The notes beneath the pieces were generated by a model that ran no database searches, was not told the DNA's origin, and saw nothing but the letters and a program-made list of their open reading frames with translations. From assembly GCF_016616425.1 (NCBI RefSeq), contig NZ_CP067101.1:4650001-4714000 (forward strand): a stretch of 64,000 nt of DNA. Reading direction: 5' to 3'. Made by a program: the position numbers and the translations under genes. The stretch comes from Bradyrhizobium diazoefficiens. Lineage in GTDB: Bacteria > Pseudomonadota > Alphaproteobacteria > Rhizobiales > Xanthobacteraceae. Of the stretch, positions 31,868 through 40,035 are shown piece by piece; position 1 is the first letter of the stretch, and the number at the start of each line of letters is the position of its first letter.

Positions 31868-34555
31868 CTACTCCGCAGCCTGCTCGAGCGGTGCCGTGCG
31901 CGGCAGGATGATCTGGATGCGCGTGCCGCTGCCTGGTTCGGAATCGAGATCGAGCCGCCCGCCGAGCCGGTTGGTGACGATACTGTAGACAATGTGCAGC
32001 CCGAGGCCGGTGCCGCCCTGATCGCGCCGCGTCGTGAAGAACGGATCGAAGGCACGGCGGCGGACGTCGAGCGACATGCCGCAGCCATTGTCGGAGAAGA
32101 TGATCTCGACATTGTCCTTGCCGGACTCGCGCACCTGGATGTCGATCGTCCCCGGCCGGCCGTCCGGGAAGGCGTGCGCCACCGAGTTGAGAAACAGATT
32201 GGTCAGCACCTGGCCGTACGGGCCCGGATAGCTGTTCATGGTGAGATCGGGCTGGCACTCGACGTTGAGCGTCAGGTTGTGCTTTCTCAGGCCCGGTCGC
32301 AGACTCATCACCACCTGCTCGGTGAGATCGCCGAGATCGAAGCTGCGCTGGTCCGAATAGTTGCGGTCGGCCGCGACCTGCTTGAACGACTGGATCAGCT
32401 CGGCGGCGCGGTTGAGATTGGAGACGAGCTGCGAGGAGGCGTCGCGGCTGGTGTGGAGATAGTCGTTGAGCGTGGAGCGGCGCAGCTCGCCGCGCTCGAC
32501 CTCGGCGGTGAACATCGCGGTCTTGCGCTCCAGCGCGGATGCGACCGTAAGGCTGATGCCGACAGGATTGTTGACCTCGTGCGCGACGCCGGCGACGAGG
32601 CGTCCGAGCGCGGCGAGCTTCTCCGCCTCGATCAGCGAGGCCTGCGTCTCGCGCAGGTTGCGCAGCGCGGTCTCGGCCGATTCCTTTGCCTTGCGCATCT
32701 CCTGCTCGCCGCGCTTGCGCTCGCCGATGTCGAGCGCGACGGTGACGATCCGCTCGATCTCACCCTCGGCATCGAGCAGCGGCAGCTTGTTGACCAGCCA
32801 TTGCCGCATGTTGCCGGAGGAGTCCTTGTACTCCTCCTCGTAGAAGCCGAGGCCCTTTCGAAGCTTCAGCACCCTCTTGTCGTTTTCGTCGGTCTTGGCC
32901 GCGCCATAGCGCGACATCAGGTCGGCCGTGGTGCGGCCGAGCGCGTCGGCCGGTTCGATGCCGAAAATGCCGGCCATGTAACGATTCATCAGCACATAGC
33001 GCAGGTCGCGGTCCTTGACGTTGATCACCGCAGGCACAGTGTCGATGACCTGCTGGAGCAAGCGCCGGCCTTCGGCAATGGCGTCTTCCGCCCGCTTCTG
33101 GTCGGTGATGTCGCGCAGCGTGCCCTCGTAGCGGACGATGTTGCCCGCTTCGTCGCGCACGCCGGTGGCGCTGTCGGAGAGCCACAGGATGTTGCCGTCG
33201 CGCTGGCGCACCTGATACTCGAACTCGCGCACCATGCCGTCGCGCGCCATCAGCCGCTGGTATTCGAGCCGCGCTTCGGGGTGGACGTAGATCGTATGGG
33301 CGATGTCGTTGATGCTGGCGATGAGATGCTGCGGACTGTCGTAGCCCATCATCCGCGCCAGCGCCGGATTGGCGTTGAGGAGATCGCCGGCCGGCGTCGT
33401 CACATAGATGCCGTCGACCGAGCCCTCGAACAGTTTCCTGTAGCTCTCCTCGGCGAGGCGCTGCTCGGTGAGCGCGCGCACCGCCGCCTCGCGCGCGGTG
33501 TCGGCCTCCTCCAGCGCGCGGCGGAACACCTCGGCCGCACGCGCGATGTCGCCGATCTCGTTGCCGAGGTCGGCCGACGGGATCGAGGTGTCCTTCTGGC
33601 CCGCAGCAAGCGCGCGGATGGAGCGCGCGATCTGGGCGAGCGGACGGACCGTCCTGCGCACCACGAACAACGCCGCGCCGATGCCGATCAGAACGCCGAT
33701 GGTGCCGAGCACGATGCTCTGCCATCGCGCTTCCGTCAGGGTACGGGCAAAGTCGCGCGACAGCACGTGCCCGCGCCGGTCGCTGACTTCGCGCAGCAAT
33801 TCGGTGACGCGGCCGATCAGCCGCCCCTCGGTTCCCAGCACCTCGCGATCGATGTCGGCGATCTGCCGCTCGCGGACGGCCACGGCTATGATGGCCGCGG
33901 CATAATCGTTCACCGCCGACTTCAGCCCGGCATCGCCAATGTTCAGTGCCCGCATGCTCTGGGCGGCCTGTTCCGCCGCGGAGGGGTTGCGCGCGAGCAG
34001 CCCGAGCGCGATGCGGCTCTGCGCCTCCGACAGGCGCGAGGCCAGCTCGCGGTCGTCGGTGCCGGAGACGGCCAAATCGAACCGGTCGCGGAGCGGCGGC
34101 AGGCCGACGAGCAGTTGGGCGCGGCGGTCGATCAGGGTCGATATCCGCTCGAGGCCGCTGCGATAGGTCGCAAGCCGCTCGGTCACCCCGTCGATCATGT
34201 CCTGCTGCTCGGGCGCGAGCTCGATGCGGGTCTTCTTCAGGATGTCGCTGAGCGTCGAGGCCGCCTCGCCCACCTGCTTGAACTGGACGCCGGCGCCGGG
34301 ATCGGTGACGAAGTCGCGCGCGGCGAGGCGCAATTCGTTCATGCGGCGGTCGATGTCCTCGGCGAGGTCGCCGACGCTCTGGAGCCGCTGCAACTCGGCG
34401 AAGGTGGTGTCGATGTGCCGGATCGCGATCACGCTCGCGGCCGAGGTGACGATGATCACCGCCAGCACCAACAGGAAGCTGCCGAAGGTGAGCTGGCCGA
34501 TGGAGAGCGAGAAGGTTCGCTTTTTCTCAGGGATCGGCGTCAATTCGGCGGACAT
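31868..34555 (-). CDS. Large membrane PAS sensor histidine kinase
   Basis: An 895-residue kinase. Membrane helices lie at about residues 20-40 and 290-310, with a long all-helical periplasmic module between (DIDRRMNELRLAARDFV and GVTERLATYRSGLERI) of the helical-bimodular or four-helix type. HAMP, coiled coil and two PAS/PAC domains follow (YRKLFEGSVDGIYVTTPAG; VINVKDRDLRYVLMNRYMAG). The catalytic part has the H-box GVAHEVNNPVG, N-box LTNLFLNSVAHAFPDG, SDNGCGMS and GGTGLGLHI. There is no receiver domain and no adjacent regulator, so the partner must be elsewhere. An ATG at 34621 is an alternative start. Confidence 0.9.
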   Translation of the reverse strand: MSAELTPIPEKKRTFSLSIGQLTFGSFLLVLAVIIVTSAASVIAIRHIDTTFAELQRLQSVGDLAEDIDRRMNELRLAARDFVTDPGAGVQFKQVGEAASTLSDILKKTRIELAPEQQDMIDGVTERLATYRSGLERISTLIDRRAQLLVGLPPLRDRFDLAVSGTDDRELASRLSEAQSRIALGLLARNPSAAEQAAQSMRALNIGDAGLKSAVNDYAAAIIAVAVRERQIADIDREVLGTEGRLIGRVTELLREVSDRRGHVLSRDFARTLTEARWQSIVLGTIGVLIGIGAALFVVRRTVRPLAQIARSIRALAAGQKDTSIPSADLGNEIGDIARAAEVFRRALEEADTAREAAVRALTEQRLAEESYRKLFEGSVDGIYVTTPAGDLLNANPALARMMGYDSPQHLIASINDIAHTIYVHPEARLEYQRLMARDGMVREFEYQVRQRDGNILWLSDSATGVRDEAGNIVRYEGTLRDITDQKRAEDAIAEGRRLLQQVIDTVPAVINVKDRDLRYVLMNRYMAGIFGIEPADALGRTTADLMSRYGAAKTDENDKRVLKLRKGLGFYEEEYKDSSGNMRQWLVNKLPLLDAEGEIERIVTVALDIGERKRGEQEMRKAKESAETALRNLRETQASLIEAEKLAALGRLVAGVAHEVNNPVGISLTVASALERKTAMFTAEVERGELRRSTLNDYLHTSRDASSQLVSNLNRAAELIQSFKQVAADRNYSDQRSFDLGDLTEQVVMSLRPGLRKHNLTLNVECQPDLTMNSYPGPYGQVLTNLFLNSVAHAFPDGRPGTIDIQVRESGKDNVEIIFSDNGCGMSLDVRRRAFDPFFTTRRDQGGTGLGLHIVYSIVTNRLGGRLDLDSEPGSGTRIQIILPRTAPLEQAAE

Positions 34556-34671
34556 CGGTGTTTTGGGGGACCGGGCTACTGTACGCCCAATATACGACGT
34601 ATTCCGCCTCCGGGGGAACATGCCTCGGACTGCCGAATATTCTTAATATCGGGGGCCGGCCGCCCCTCGGA

Positions 34672-35586
34672 CTATGAGATTTTGACGCTCGCCGGCCGCC
34701 GGGCCGGGATCGTCATGGCGGCGACGCCAAGGACGACGCAGGCAAGCCCGACCCAGGCGGTCCGGCTCAGGCTCTCGCCGAGGAAGGCGACGCTGATGGC
34801 CACGCCAATGGGCACGCGCAGATAGGCCTGCGCGGTGGTGCCGACCGAGCCCATGGTCTGGATCAGGCGGAAATAGATCGCAAACGCCGCGGCCGTCGAG
34901 AACACGGCGAGCGCAAGCAGCGCCAGCACCGAACTTTGCGACGGCGACAGCGTCCAGGGCTGCTCGACCGCCAGCGAGGCCGGGATCAGGACCGCCGCGC
35001 CCGCCAGCAGCGAGCCGGCCGCGGGCGCCATGGGATCGAGCCCCTTGAAGCTGCGGCCGAAGATCGCGGCGCAGGCGTAGCAGATGGTCGCGGCAACGAT
35101 GGCGGCCTCCGCGACGAGGCCGCGGCCGACGTCGTGGAAGGCATCGACGCCCACGATAAGGCAGATGCCGGCCATGCCGGCGACCACGCCGAACAGTTTT
35201 CGCGGGGTCGTCGCCTCATGGCGGGTGACGACCGCCGTGAGCAGGAAGGTGAAGATCGGCGCGGCCGAGTTGAGGATGGTGGCGAGCGCGGCATCGACAT
35301 GGCGCTCGCCCCAGGCGATCAGCGTCCAGGGGATGACGCTGTTGAGCACGGCCTGGAACGCGAAGCGCCGCCAGGTCGCGCCGTCCGTCGGCATCCGGAT
35401 GCCCCGCGCCCACATGACGACGAGCAGCAGCAGGCCCGCGATGGTGGTTCGCGCGGCGATCAGCGTGATCGGGGGAATGGTGGCAACGCCGAGCTTGATG
35501 AAGGTGTAGGAGCCGCCCCAGAGGGTTGCGAGCGCGATCAGGAGCGCCAGCTCGACGGCGATGTTGGTGTCGTGTCGGTTGTCCAT
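34672..35586 (-). CDS. EamA (DMT) family transporter
   Basis: A 304-residue ten-helix protein with two EamA repeats: LATLWGGSYTFIKLGVATIPP and ATILNSAAPIFTFLLTAVVTRHE in the first, RLIQTMGSVGTTAQAYLRVPIGVAISVAFLGESLS in the second. It belongs to the broad group of RhaT-like exporters of amino acids or other metabolites. Same strand and near the NUDIX gene, but separated by 76 bases. Substrate unknown. Confidence 0.9.
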   Translation of the reverse strand: MDNRHDTNIAVELALLIALATLWGGSYTFIKLGVATIPPITLIAARTTIAGLLLLVVMWARGIRMPTDGATWRRFAFQAVLNSVIPWTLIAWGERHVDAALATILNSAAPIFTFLLTAVVTRHEATTPRKLFGVVAGMAGICLIVGVDAFHDVGRGLVAEAAIVAATICYACAAIFGRSFKGLDPMAPAAGSLLAGAAVLIPASLAVEQPWTLSPSQSSVLALLALAVFSTAAAFAIYFRLIQTMGSVGTTAQAYLRVPIGVAISVAFLGESLSRTAWVGLACVVLGVAAMTIPARRPASVKIS

Positions 35587-35662
35587 GGCGCGTTCCGTCC
35601 TTGCTTGGGGCGGAACCTAGCGCGACGGTGGACCTCAGTACTTCGTCGGGCGTCGAAGTGTG

Positions 35663-36460
35663 TTAGCCCACCGCGCCCACCTCGAACACCTCGCCGTCAT
35701 AGCCGGCTTCGCGGGGGATGCGGAGCTGGCGGCCGGTTTCGGTCCTGGTCATGACCGGCATCACCGTGACGATCGACAGGCTGCGGGCATGGTCCAGAGC
35801 GGCACTCACGCCGCCCTGCTTGGCGAGCCGGATCAGGTTGCGCGTGGTCGGGAACGGCAGCTTGAAGCGGCCGCTCTCGCCGCCCTCGACCGCCTCGCGC
35901 GGCGAGACCCAGATCGAATCCGTCGACTCCCTTCCGTCATGGGCGCCGAGCTGGTCGGGCGGCGCCGCGGCCAGGAAGAACCAGGTGTCGAAGCGTTTTG
36001 GCATGCCCTCCGGCGTGATCCAGTGCGCGTAAGGCACCAGCGTGTCGAGCGCAAGCTGAAGATTGTTGTCGGCCAGGATGCCCAGGAAGCTGACCTTGTG
36101 CTCGCACAGCGCGACGCGGTACGCGTCTGCGATCTCGCCGGCGCGCCTGGCATCAACCGGCGTTCCTGAGTCCCTCGACCGCGCCAGCAGGATGCCGCTC
36201 TCCTCAAACGTCTCGCGGATCGCGGCGATGCGAAAGCCGCGGTCCGCTTCGCTGAGACCCTCGCCGCCCGAATAGAGGTCGGAGCGGGCGACGATCTCCT
36301 GGTCGCCGGCATCGACGCTGCCGCCGGGAAACACCAGCGCGCCCGAGTTGAACTCGATCTGATGATGGCGGACCATCATGAAGACTTCGATTTCGTTTGC
36401 CGCGCCGTCGCGCAGCAGCAGGATCGTCGAGGCCGGGCGCGATGCTGATGTCTCGGCCAT
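35663..36460 (-). CDS. NUDIX hydrolase of the NUDT19 (acyl-CoA) type
   Basis: A 265-residue NUDIX protein. The catalytic helix is clear (AAIRETFEESGILL), but about 18 extra residues (SDLYSGGEGLSEADRGF region) are inserted between the conserved GG of FPGGSVDAGD and that helix. This insertion is the mark of the NUDT19/RP2p group, which cleaves CoA and acyl-CoA to 3',5'-ADP and phosphopantetheine. It starts six bases after the DHDPS-family gene, so the two share an mRNA, and the nearby thiolase, hydratase and SDR genes fit a CoA-linked pathway. Confidence 0.85.
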   Translation of the reverse strand: MAETSASRPASTILLLRDGAANEIEVFMMVRHHQIEFNSGALVFPGGSVDAGDQEIVARSDLYSGGEGLSEADRGFRIAAIRETFEESGILLARSRDSGTPVDARRAGEIADAYRVALCEHKVSFLGILADNNLQLALDTLVPYAHWITPEGMPKRFDTWFFLAAAPPDQLGAHDGRESTDSIWVSPREAVEGGESGRFKLPFPTTRNLIRLAKQGGVSAALDHARSLSIVTVMPVMTRTETGRQLRIPREAGYDGEVFEVGAVG

Positions 36461-36465
36461 TGCAA

Positions 36466-37419
36466 CTAACCTGCGGCGCTGGATTGCGGGCCGAGATTGG
36501 CGCGCTTGTCGACGCGGGCAACGCGCGACAGCAGGTAATCGACCTCGGCCTTCGCCGTCGCCGTGATCGTCGCGCCGGGCTTGCGCTGCGCGCTGGAGGC
36601 GATGATGCCGCGCTTCTGCAGCACGTATTTGCGGATGGTCAGCCCGACGCCGGGCTGCTGCTCGTAGCGGATCAACGGCAGATGGGCATCAAACAGATCA
36701 TGCGCGGCATCGCGCTTGCCGGCCTTGGAGAGGTTCACGACGTCGATCAGAAGCTCCGGGAAGGCGTAACCGGTCATGGCGCCGTCGGCACCGCGCTCCA
36801 TCTCGAAGTCGAGGAACGTGCCGCCATTGCCGCAGAGGATCGAGAGCGGACGGAGCGAGCCGTCCTTCTGAAAGCCCCGCAGCGCCGTGATCTTCTCCAG
36901 ACCCGGCCAGTCCTCGTGCTTGAGCATCACGCAGTTCGGATTGTCCATGACGATCTTGCGGATCACGGCGGGGGTGAACACCACCTGCAACGTGAGCGGA
37001 TAGTCCTGCAACACCCACGGCACATCCGGACCGATCGCCTCAGCCGCCTGCTTGAAATAGCCGACGATCTGGTCGTCGGTGCGCAAGGACGGCGGCGGCG
37101 CGATCATGACGCCGGCCGCCCCCGCATCCATCGAGGCCTTCGCCAGCGAACGCATGGTGGCAAAGCCGGGCGCCGAGACGCCGACGATCACCTGCATCTT
37201 CCTGGCGCGCTTGACGTAGCGCACCGCCACCTGCTCGGCTTCAGTGGCGTCGAGCTTCGGGGCCTCGCCGAGGATGCCCAGCACCGTGACGCCGTCGCAG
37301 CCGACCTCCTCGTAGAAATCGGTCAGGCGGTCGATCGAGCGCTCGTCGATCCGGCCGTCGTCGTGGAACGGTGTCGGCGCGATTGCGAAAGTGCCCTTGG
37401 CGTCGGCGGTGAGTTTCAT
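36466..37419 (-). CDS. Dihydrodipicolinate synthase (DapA/NAL) family lyase
   Basis: A 317-residue class I aldolase-type barrel. Family points are visible: GVTVLGILGEAPKLDATEAEQV near the substrate loop, Tyr in VLQDYPLTL and the Schiff-base Lys in NCVMLKHEDWPG. The group includes lysine-pathway DapA but also many catabolic aldolases and dehydratases for keto acids. The neighbours (SDR, MaoC, thiolase) suggest catabolism, and the real DapA is expected elsewhere. The N-terminus FAIAPTPFHDDG agrees with ATG 37419. Confidence 0.85.
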   Translation of the reverse strand: MKLTADAKGTFAIAPTPFHDDGRIDERSIDRLTDFYEEVGCDGVTVLGILGEAPKLDATEAEQVAVRYVKRARKMQVIVGVSAPGFATMRSLAKASMDAGAAGVMIAPPPSLRTDDQIVGYFKQAAEAIGPDVPWVLQDYPLTLQVVFTPAVIRKIVMDNPNCVMLKHEDWPGLEKITALRGFQKDGSLRPLSILCGNGGTFLDFEMERGADGAMTGYAFPELLIDVVNLSKAGKRDAAHDLFDAHLPLIRYEQQPGVGLTIRKYVLQKRGIIASSAQRKPGATITATAKAEVDYLLSRVARVDKRANLGPQSSAAG

Positions 37420-37437
37420 GTTCGTCTCGTCTCTCTT

Positions 37438-37536
37438 TTTGTCATTCCGGGATGGTCCGAAGGACCAGACCGCAGGTGCGCAATTGCGCACCGGGGAATC
37501 TCGAGGTTCCGGGTGCTTCGCATCGCCCCGGGCCGA
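37438..37536. repeat. Palindromic repeat with GGTGCGCAATTGCGCACC core, copy 2
   Basis: The same element as 22036-22137 in reverse orientation. The 18-bp core has only the outer C or G pair changed next to it, and both flanking arms (CCGGGATGGTCCGAAGGACCAGAC side, TCGAGGTTCCGGGTGCTTCGCATCG side) match. It separates the DHDPS-family gene from the SDR gene. Confidence 0.8.
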
Positions 37537-37545
37537 CAACAACAG

Positions 37546-38424
37546 CTAGAACCTCCGCGCTCCCATCTTGATCTGCTCCTCGGAGAAGAAGATCTCCTTG
37601 GCATGATCGACGATGTCCTGGGCGTTCCAGCCCGAATGCGGCGGTTTCCAGCCTTCCATTTCCATCATCCGCATTTCGCGCACGCCGCGGGGCCCGGACA
37701 CGCCCAGCACCTTGCCGGTCTGGTCGCCCGACAAGTCGCTGACCATGTATAGCACGGCCGGCGCGATGCCGTCCGGCCCCAGCGCCGCCGAGGGGTTCTC
37801 CTTATAGCGGGGCAGGTCTGCGGTCATGCGGGTCAGGGCGCCCGGGGCCAGCGTCCAGATCCGGATGTTGTACTTGCGGCCCTCGATCGCCAGCACGTTG
37901 GACAAACCCCAGATGCCGCCCTTGGCCGCGCCGTAATTGGTCTGGCCGAAATTGCCGATCAGGCCCGAGGTCGAGGAGGTGTTGACGATGACGCCGCCGC
38001 CGTTTTCCCGCATCCAGCGAAACACCGGCAGGGTGCAACAAAAGGTGCCTTTCAGATGCACCTTGATCACCTTGTCCCAGTCGGCTTCCGACGCCTTCGC
38101 AAAGGTCTGGTCGCGCAGGATGCCGGCGTTGTTGACCAGGATGTCGGCGCGGCCAAAGTGCTTGATGGCGTCGTCGAACACCGACTGGCCGCCTTCCATG
38201 GTCGAGATGTCGGCGCCGTTGGCGACCGCCTTGCCGCCCTCCGCCTTGATCGCGTCCACCACAAGCTGCGCTATCGACTTGTCGGCGCCGGAGCCGTCAC
38301 GAGGGCCGCCGAGATCGTTGACGACGACCGAGGCTCCTTCCCGAGCAAACAGCTTTGCGTAGGCCTCACCGAGCCCTCCGCCCGCGCCGGTGATCAGCGC
38401 AACCTTGCCGTCGAGTAGTCCCAT
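37546..38424 (-). CDS. SDR, MFE-2/3-hydroxyacyl-CoA dehydrogenase-like
   Basis: A 292-residue classical SDR. It shows TGAGGGLGEAYA, the DLGG loop (VVVNDLGGPRDGSG) with an acidic residue that selects NAD, VNNAGIL, Ser in VNTSSTSG and YGAAKGG. The DLGGxxxG loop and the C-terminal extension (WNAQDIVDHAKEIFF) are typical of the dehydrogenase part of peroxisomal multifunctional enzyme type 2 and of bacterial hydroxyacyl-CoA dehydrogenases paired with a MaoC hydratase, as here. It should oxidise a (3R)-hydroxyacyl-CoA. Confidence 0.88.
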   Translation of the reverse strand: MGLLDGKVALITGAGGGLGEAYAKLFAREGASVVVNDLGGPRDGSGADKSIAQLVVDAIKAEGGKAVANGADISTMEGGQSVFDDAIKHFGRADILVNNAGILRDQTFAKASEADWDKVIKVHLKGTFCCTLPVFRWMRENGGGVIVNTSSTSGLIGNFGQTNYGAAKGGIWGLSNVLAIEGRKYNIRIWTLAPGALTRMTADLPRYKENPSAALGPDGIAPAVLYMVSDLSGDQTGKVLGVSGPRGVREMRMMEMEGWKPPHSGWNAQDIVDHAKEIFFSEEQIKMGARRF

Positions 38425-38454
38425 GGTGGCTTCTCCCTGTTTTTATTGTCTCGT

Positions 38455-38577
38455 GTCCCGGACGCGATGCAGCGTGAAACGCTGCTTCGCAGAGCCGGAC
38501 TCAGTTTCTTCGCGGCCATGGGCCCCGGCTCTGTAGCGCATCACTCCGTGCTGCGCTGCGCCCGGGGCACGAGACCG
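38455..38577. repeat. Palindromic intergenic repeat (cccggac... type)
   Basis: Arms GTCCCGGACGCGATGCAGCG and GCGCTGCGCCCGGGGCACGAGAC enclose two inner dyads (GCGTGAAACGC; GAGCCGGACTC...GGCTCTG). It fills the gap between the SDR and MaoC genes and resembles the 1870-2040 type only in the outer CCGG(G)AC. Confidence 0.65.
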
Positions 38578-38580
38578 TCA

Positions 38581-39441
38581 CTAACCCAGCACCGTCTTGC
38601 CGTTCTTGATCACGGTGACGCCGCGCGACTTCACCTTGGCTTCGAACGAGACGACGTTGCCCTCCTTCCAGAACTCCATGGTCACGGTCTCGCCGGGATA
38701 GACCGGCGAGGAGAACCGCGCGACGTGCTGGCGGAAGGCGGAGGCATCGTAGTCGGCGTAGGTCTGCAGCACGCCGCGACAGGTGATGCCGTAGGTGCAC
38801 ATGCCGTGCAGGATCGGACGCGGGAAGCCGGCCTTCTTGGCGAACTCGGGATCGCTATGCAGCGGGTTGCGGTCGCCGCAAAGGCGATAGACCAGCGCCT
38901 GGTCGGGACGCGTGGAGATGTCGATGATCTTGTCGGGCGCCCGCGCGGGGATCTTGTGCGGATCGGGCTGGGTCAGGTTCGGCCCGCCAAAGCCGCCGTC
39001 ACCGCGCGCAAAGCGCGAGGCGACCAGCGTTGCGAGCTTCTCGCCCTTCTCGTTCTTCAGCACGGTCTGGTGAGCGATGACCACGCCCTTGTCCTTGCCC
39101 TTGTCGTAGACTTCGACGACGGAGGAGTCGGCAGTAATGTTCGCGGCCACCGGCAGCGGCTGGTGGAAGGTGATGTCGCGCTCGCCGTCGACCACCATGA
39201 CGCGGTTGAGGTTCATCTCGCCCGGGCCTGCGCCCCACGCCGCGACGGAGGCGAAGGTCGGCACCACCTTGAGCGGCCGCGGCGTCAGCGTGCCCTCATT
39301 GACGAAGGCGAGCTCGTTCTCATCCATGGGATCAGCACCAAGGCCGATGCCGTAGGCGTAGAGCATCACTTCGCGATCGGTGTAGGCGTATTTCTGGCCG
39401 AGGTTTTTCAGGCCTTTGAGCTCTTCGTATCTGGCGGACAT
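38581..39441 (-). CDS. MaoC-family enoyl-CoA hydratase (double hot-dog)
   Basis: A 286-residue protein with an N-terminal inactive hot-dog domain and a C-terminal MaoC domain with the hydratase motif in LCGDRNPLHSDPEFA (Asp-Arg-Asn-Pro-x-His), about residue 185. It should hydrate 2-enoyl-CoA to (3R)-hydroxyacyl-CoA, the substrate for the SDR next to it. GILHGMCTYGITCR is the expected continuing helix. It fits a beta-oxidation-like ring or side-chain pathway. Confidence 0.9.
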   Translation of the reverse strand: MSARYEELKGLKNLGQKYAYTDREVMLYAYGIGLGADPMDENELAFVNEGTLTPRPLKVVPTFASVAAWGAGPGEMNLNRVMVVDGERDITFHQPLPVAANITADSSVVEVYDKGKDKGVVIAHQTVLKNEKGEKLATLVASRFARGDGGFGGPNLTQPDPHKIPARAPDKIIDISTRPDQALVYRLCGDRNPLHSDPEFAKKAGFPRPILHGMCTYGITCRGVLQTYADYDASAFRQHVARFSSPVYPGETVTMEFWKEGNVVSFEAKVKSRGVTVIKNGKTVLG

Positions 39442-39489
39442 TTTTTCTCGTTTCCTCCCGGAGATTTCCGCGAGCAGCAGTGCCCGTTA

Positions 39490-39642
39490 CTGTGCCCTCT
39501 CCCCTTGTGGGAGAGGGCCGCGAGGTGCTCGCAACGAACTCATTTGGGTGAGGGGTTGCCTCCGCATCGAAAGTCTCTCCGCGGAGAGAACCCCTCATCC
39601 GGCGCTTCGCGCCACCTTCCCCCACAAGGGGGAAGGAAGAAG
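39490..39642. repeat. Palindromic repeat with CCTCTCCCC/GGGGGAAGG ends
   Basis: The stretch has CCCTCTCCCCTTGTGGGAGAGGG at its left, TCATTTGGGTGAGGGGTT and its inverse AACCCCTCATCCGGCGCTTCGCGCCACCTTC in the middle and right, then CCCCCACAAGGGGG. Several short dyads can stack as one long structured RNA. It is a known style of repeat in Bradyrhizobium and Rhodopseudomonas. It lies between the MaoC and DUF35 genes. Confidence 0.75.
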
Positions 39643-39645
39643 AGA

Positions 39646-40035
39646 CTACGCCGGCGCGAAGAACGGCAACGGTGCACCGTCGGTCGGCTTGAACACCACC
39701 TTCACCTTCTGGCCGATCTTCAGCGTCGCGAGATCGCAGTCGACGAAATTGGTCTGCAGCGACGGGCCCTCTTTCAGCGTGACATAACCGATCGCGTAAG
39801 GCCCGGTCGGCGACTTCCGCATCAGGCTGTAGGTGTAGATCGTGCCCTCGCCCGACGCTTCTTCCCACACCGTCTTGTCGGAGTAGCAGAATGGGCAGAT
39901 CGAGCGCGGGAAGTAATGCGCTTCGCCGCAGGCGGTGCAGCGCTTGATCATGAACTTGCCCTGCTTCGCCGCGTCCCAGAACGCCGCGGTTTCGGGGTTC
40001 GTCACAGGTGCCGGGTACTTTTTCGCTTCGCTCAT
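39646..40035 (-). CDS. DUF35 zinc-ribbon/OB-fold acyl-CoA-associated protein
   Basis: A 129-residue protein with an N-terminal helix (TAAFWDAAKQGKFM), a rubredoxin-like zinc ribbon with four Cys (RCTACGEAHYFPRSICPFC) and an OB-fold (IYTYSLMRKSPTGPYAIGYV). These proteins bind CoA esters and form complexes with SCP-x-like thiolases or aldolases, in particular in sterol side-chain breakdown. Here it overlaps the thiolase stop codon (TGATG), so the pair is coupled. The four Cys are all present. Confidence 0.9.
   Translation of the reverse strand: MSEAKKYPAPVTNPETAAFWDAAKQGKFMIKRCTACGEAHYFPRSICPFCYSDKTVWEEASGEGTIYTYSLMRKSPTGPYAIGYVTLKEGPSLQTNFVDCDLATLKIGQKVKVVFKPTDGAPLPFFAPA

Noticed and set aside
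31994..34825. A 943-codon open frame on the plus strand across the PAS kinase gene
   Set aside because: It mirrors the true minus-strand gene, is rich in Arg, Ala and His in the manner of high-GC antisense frames, and shows no domain. The kinase on the minus strand has all catalytic boxes.
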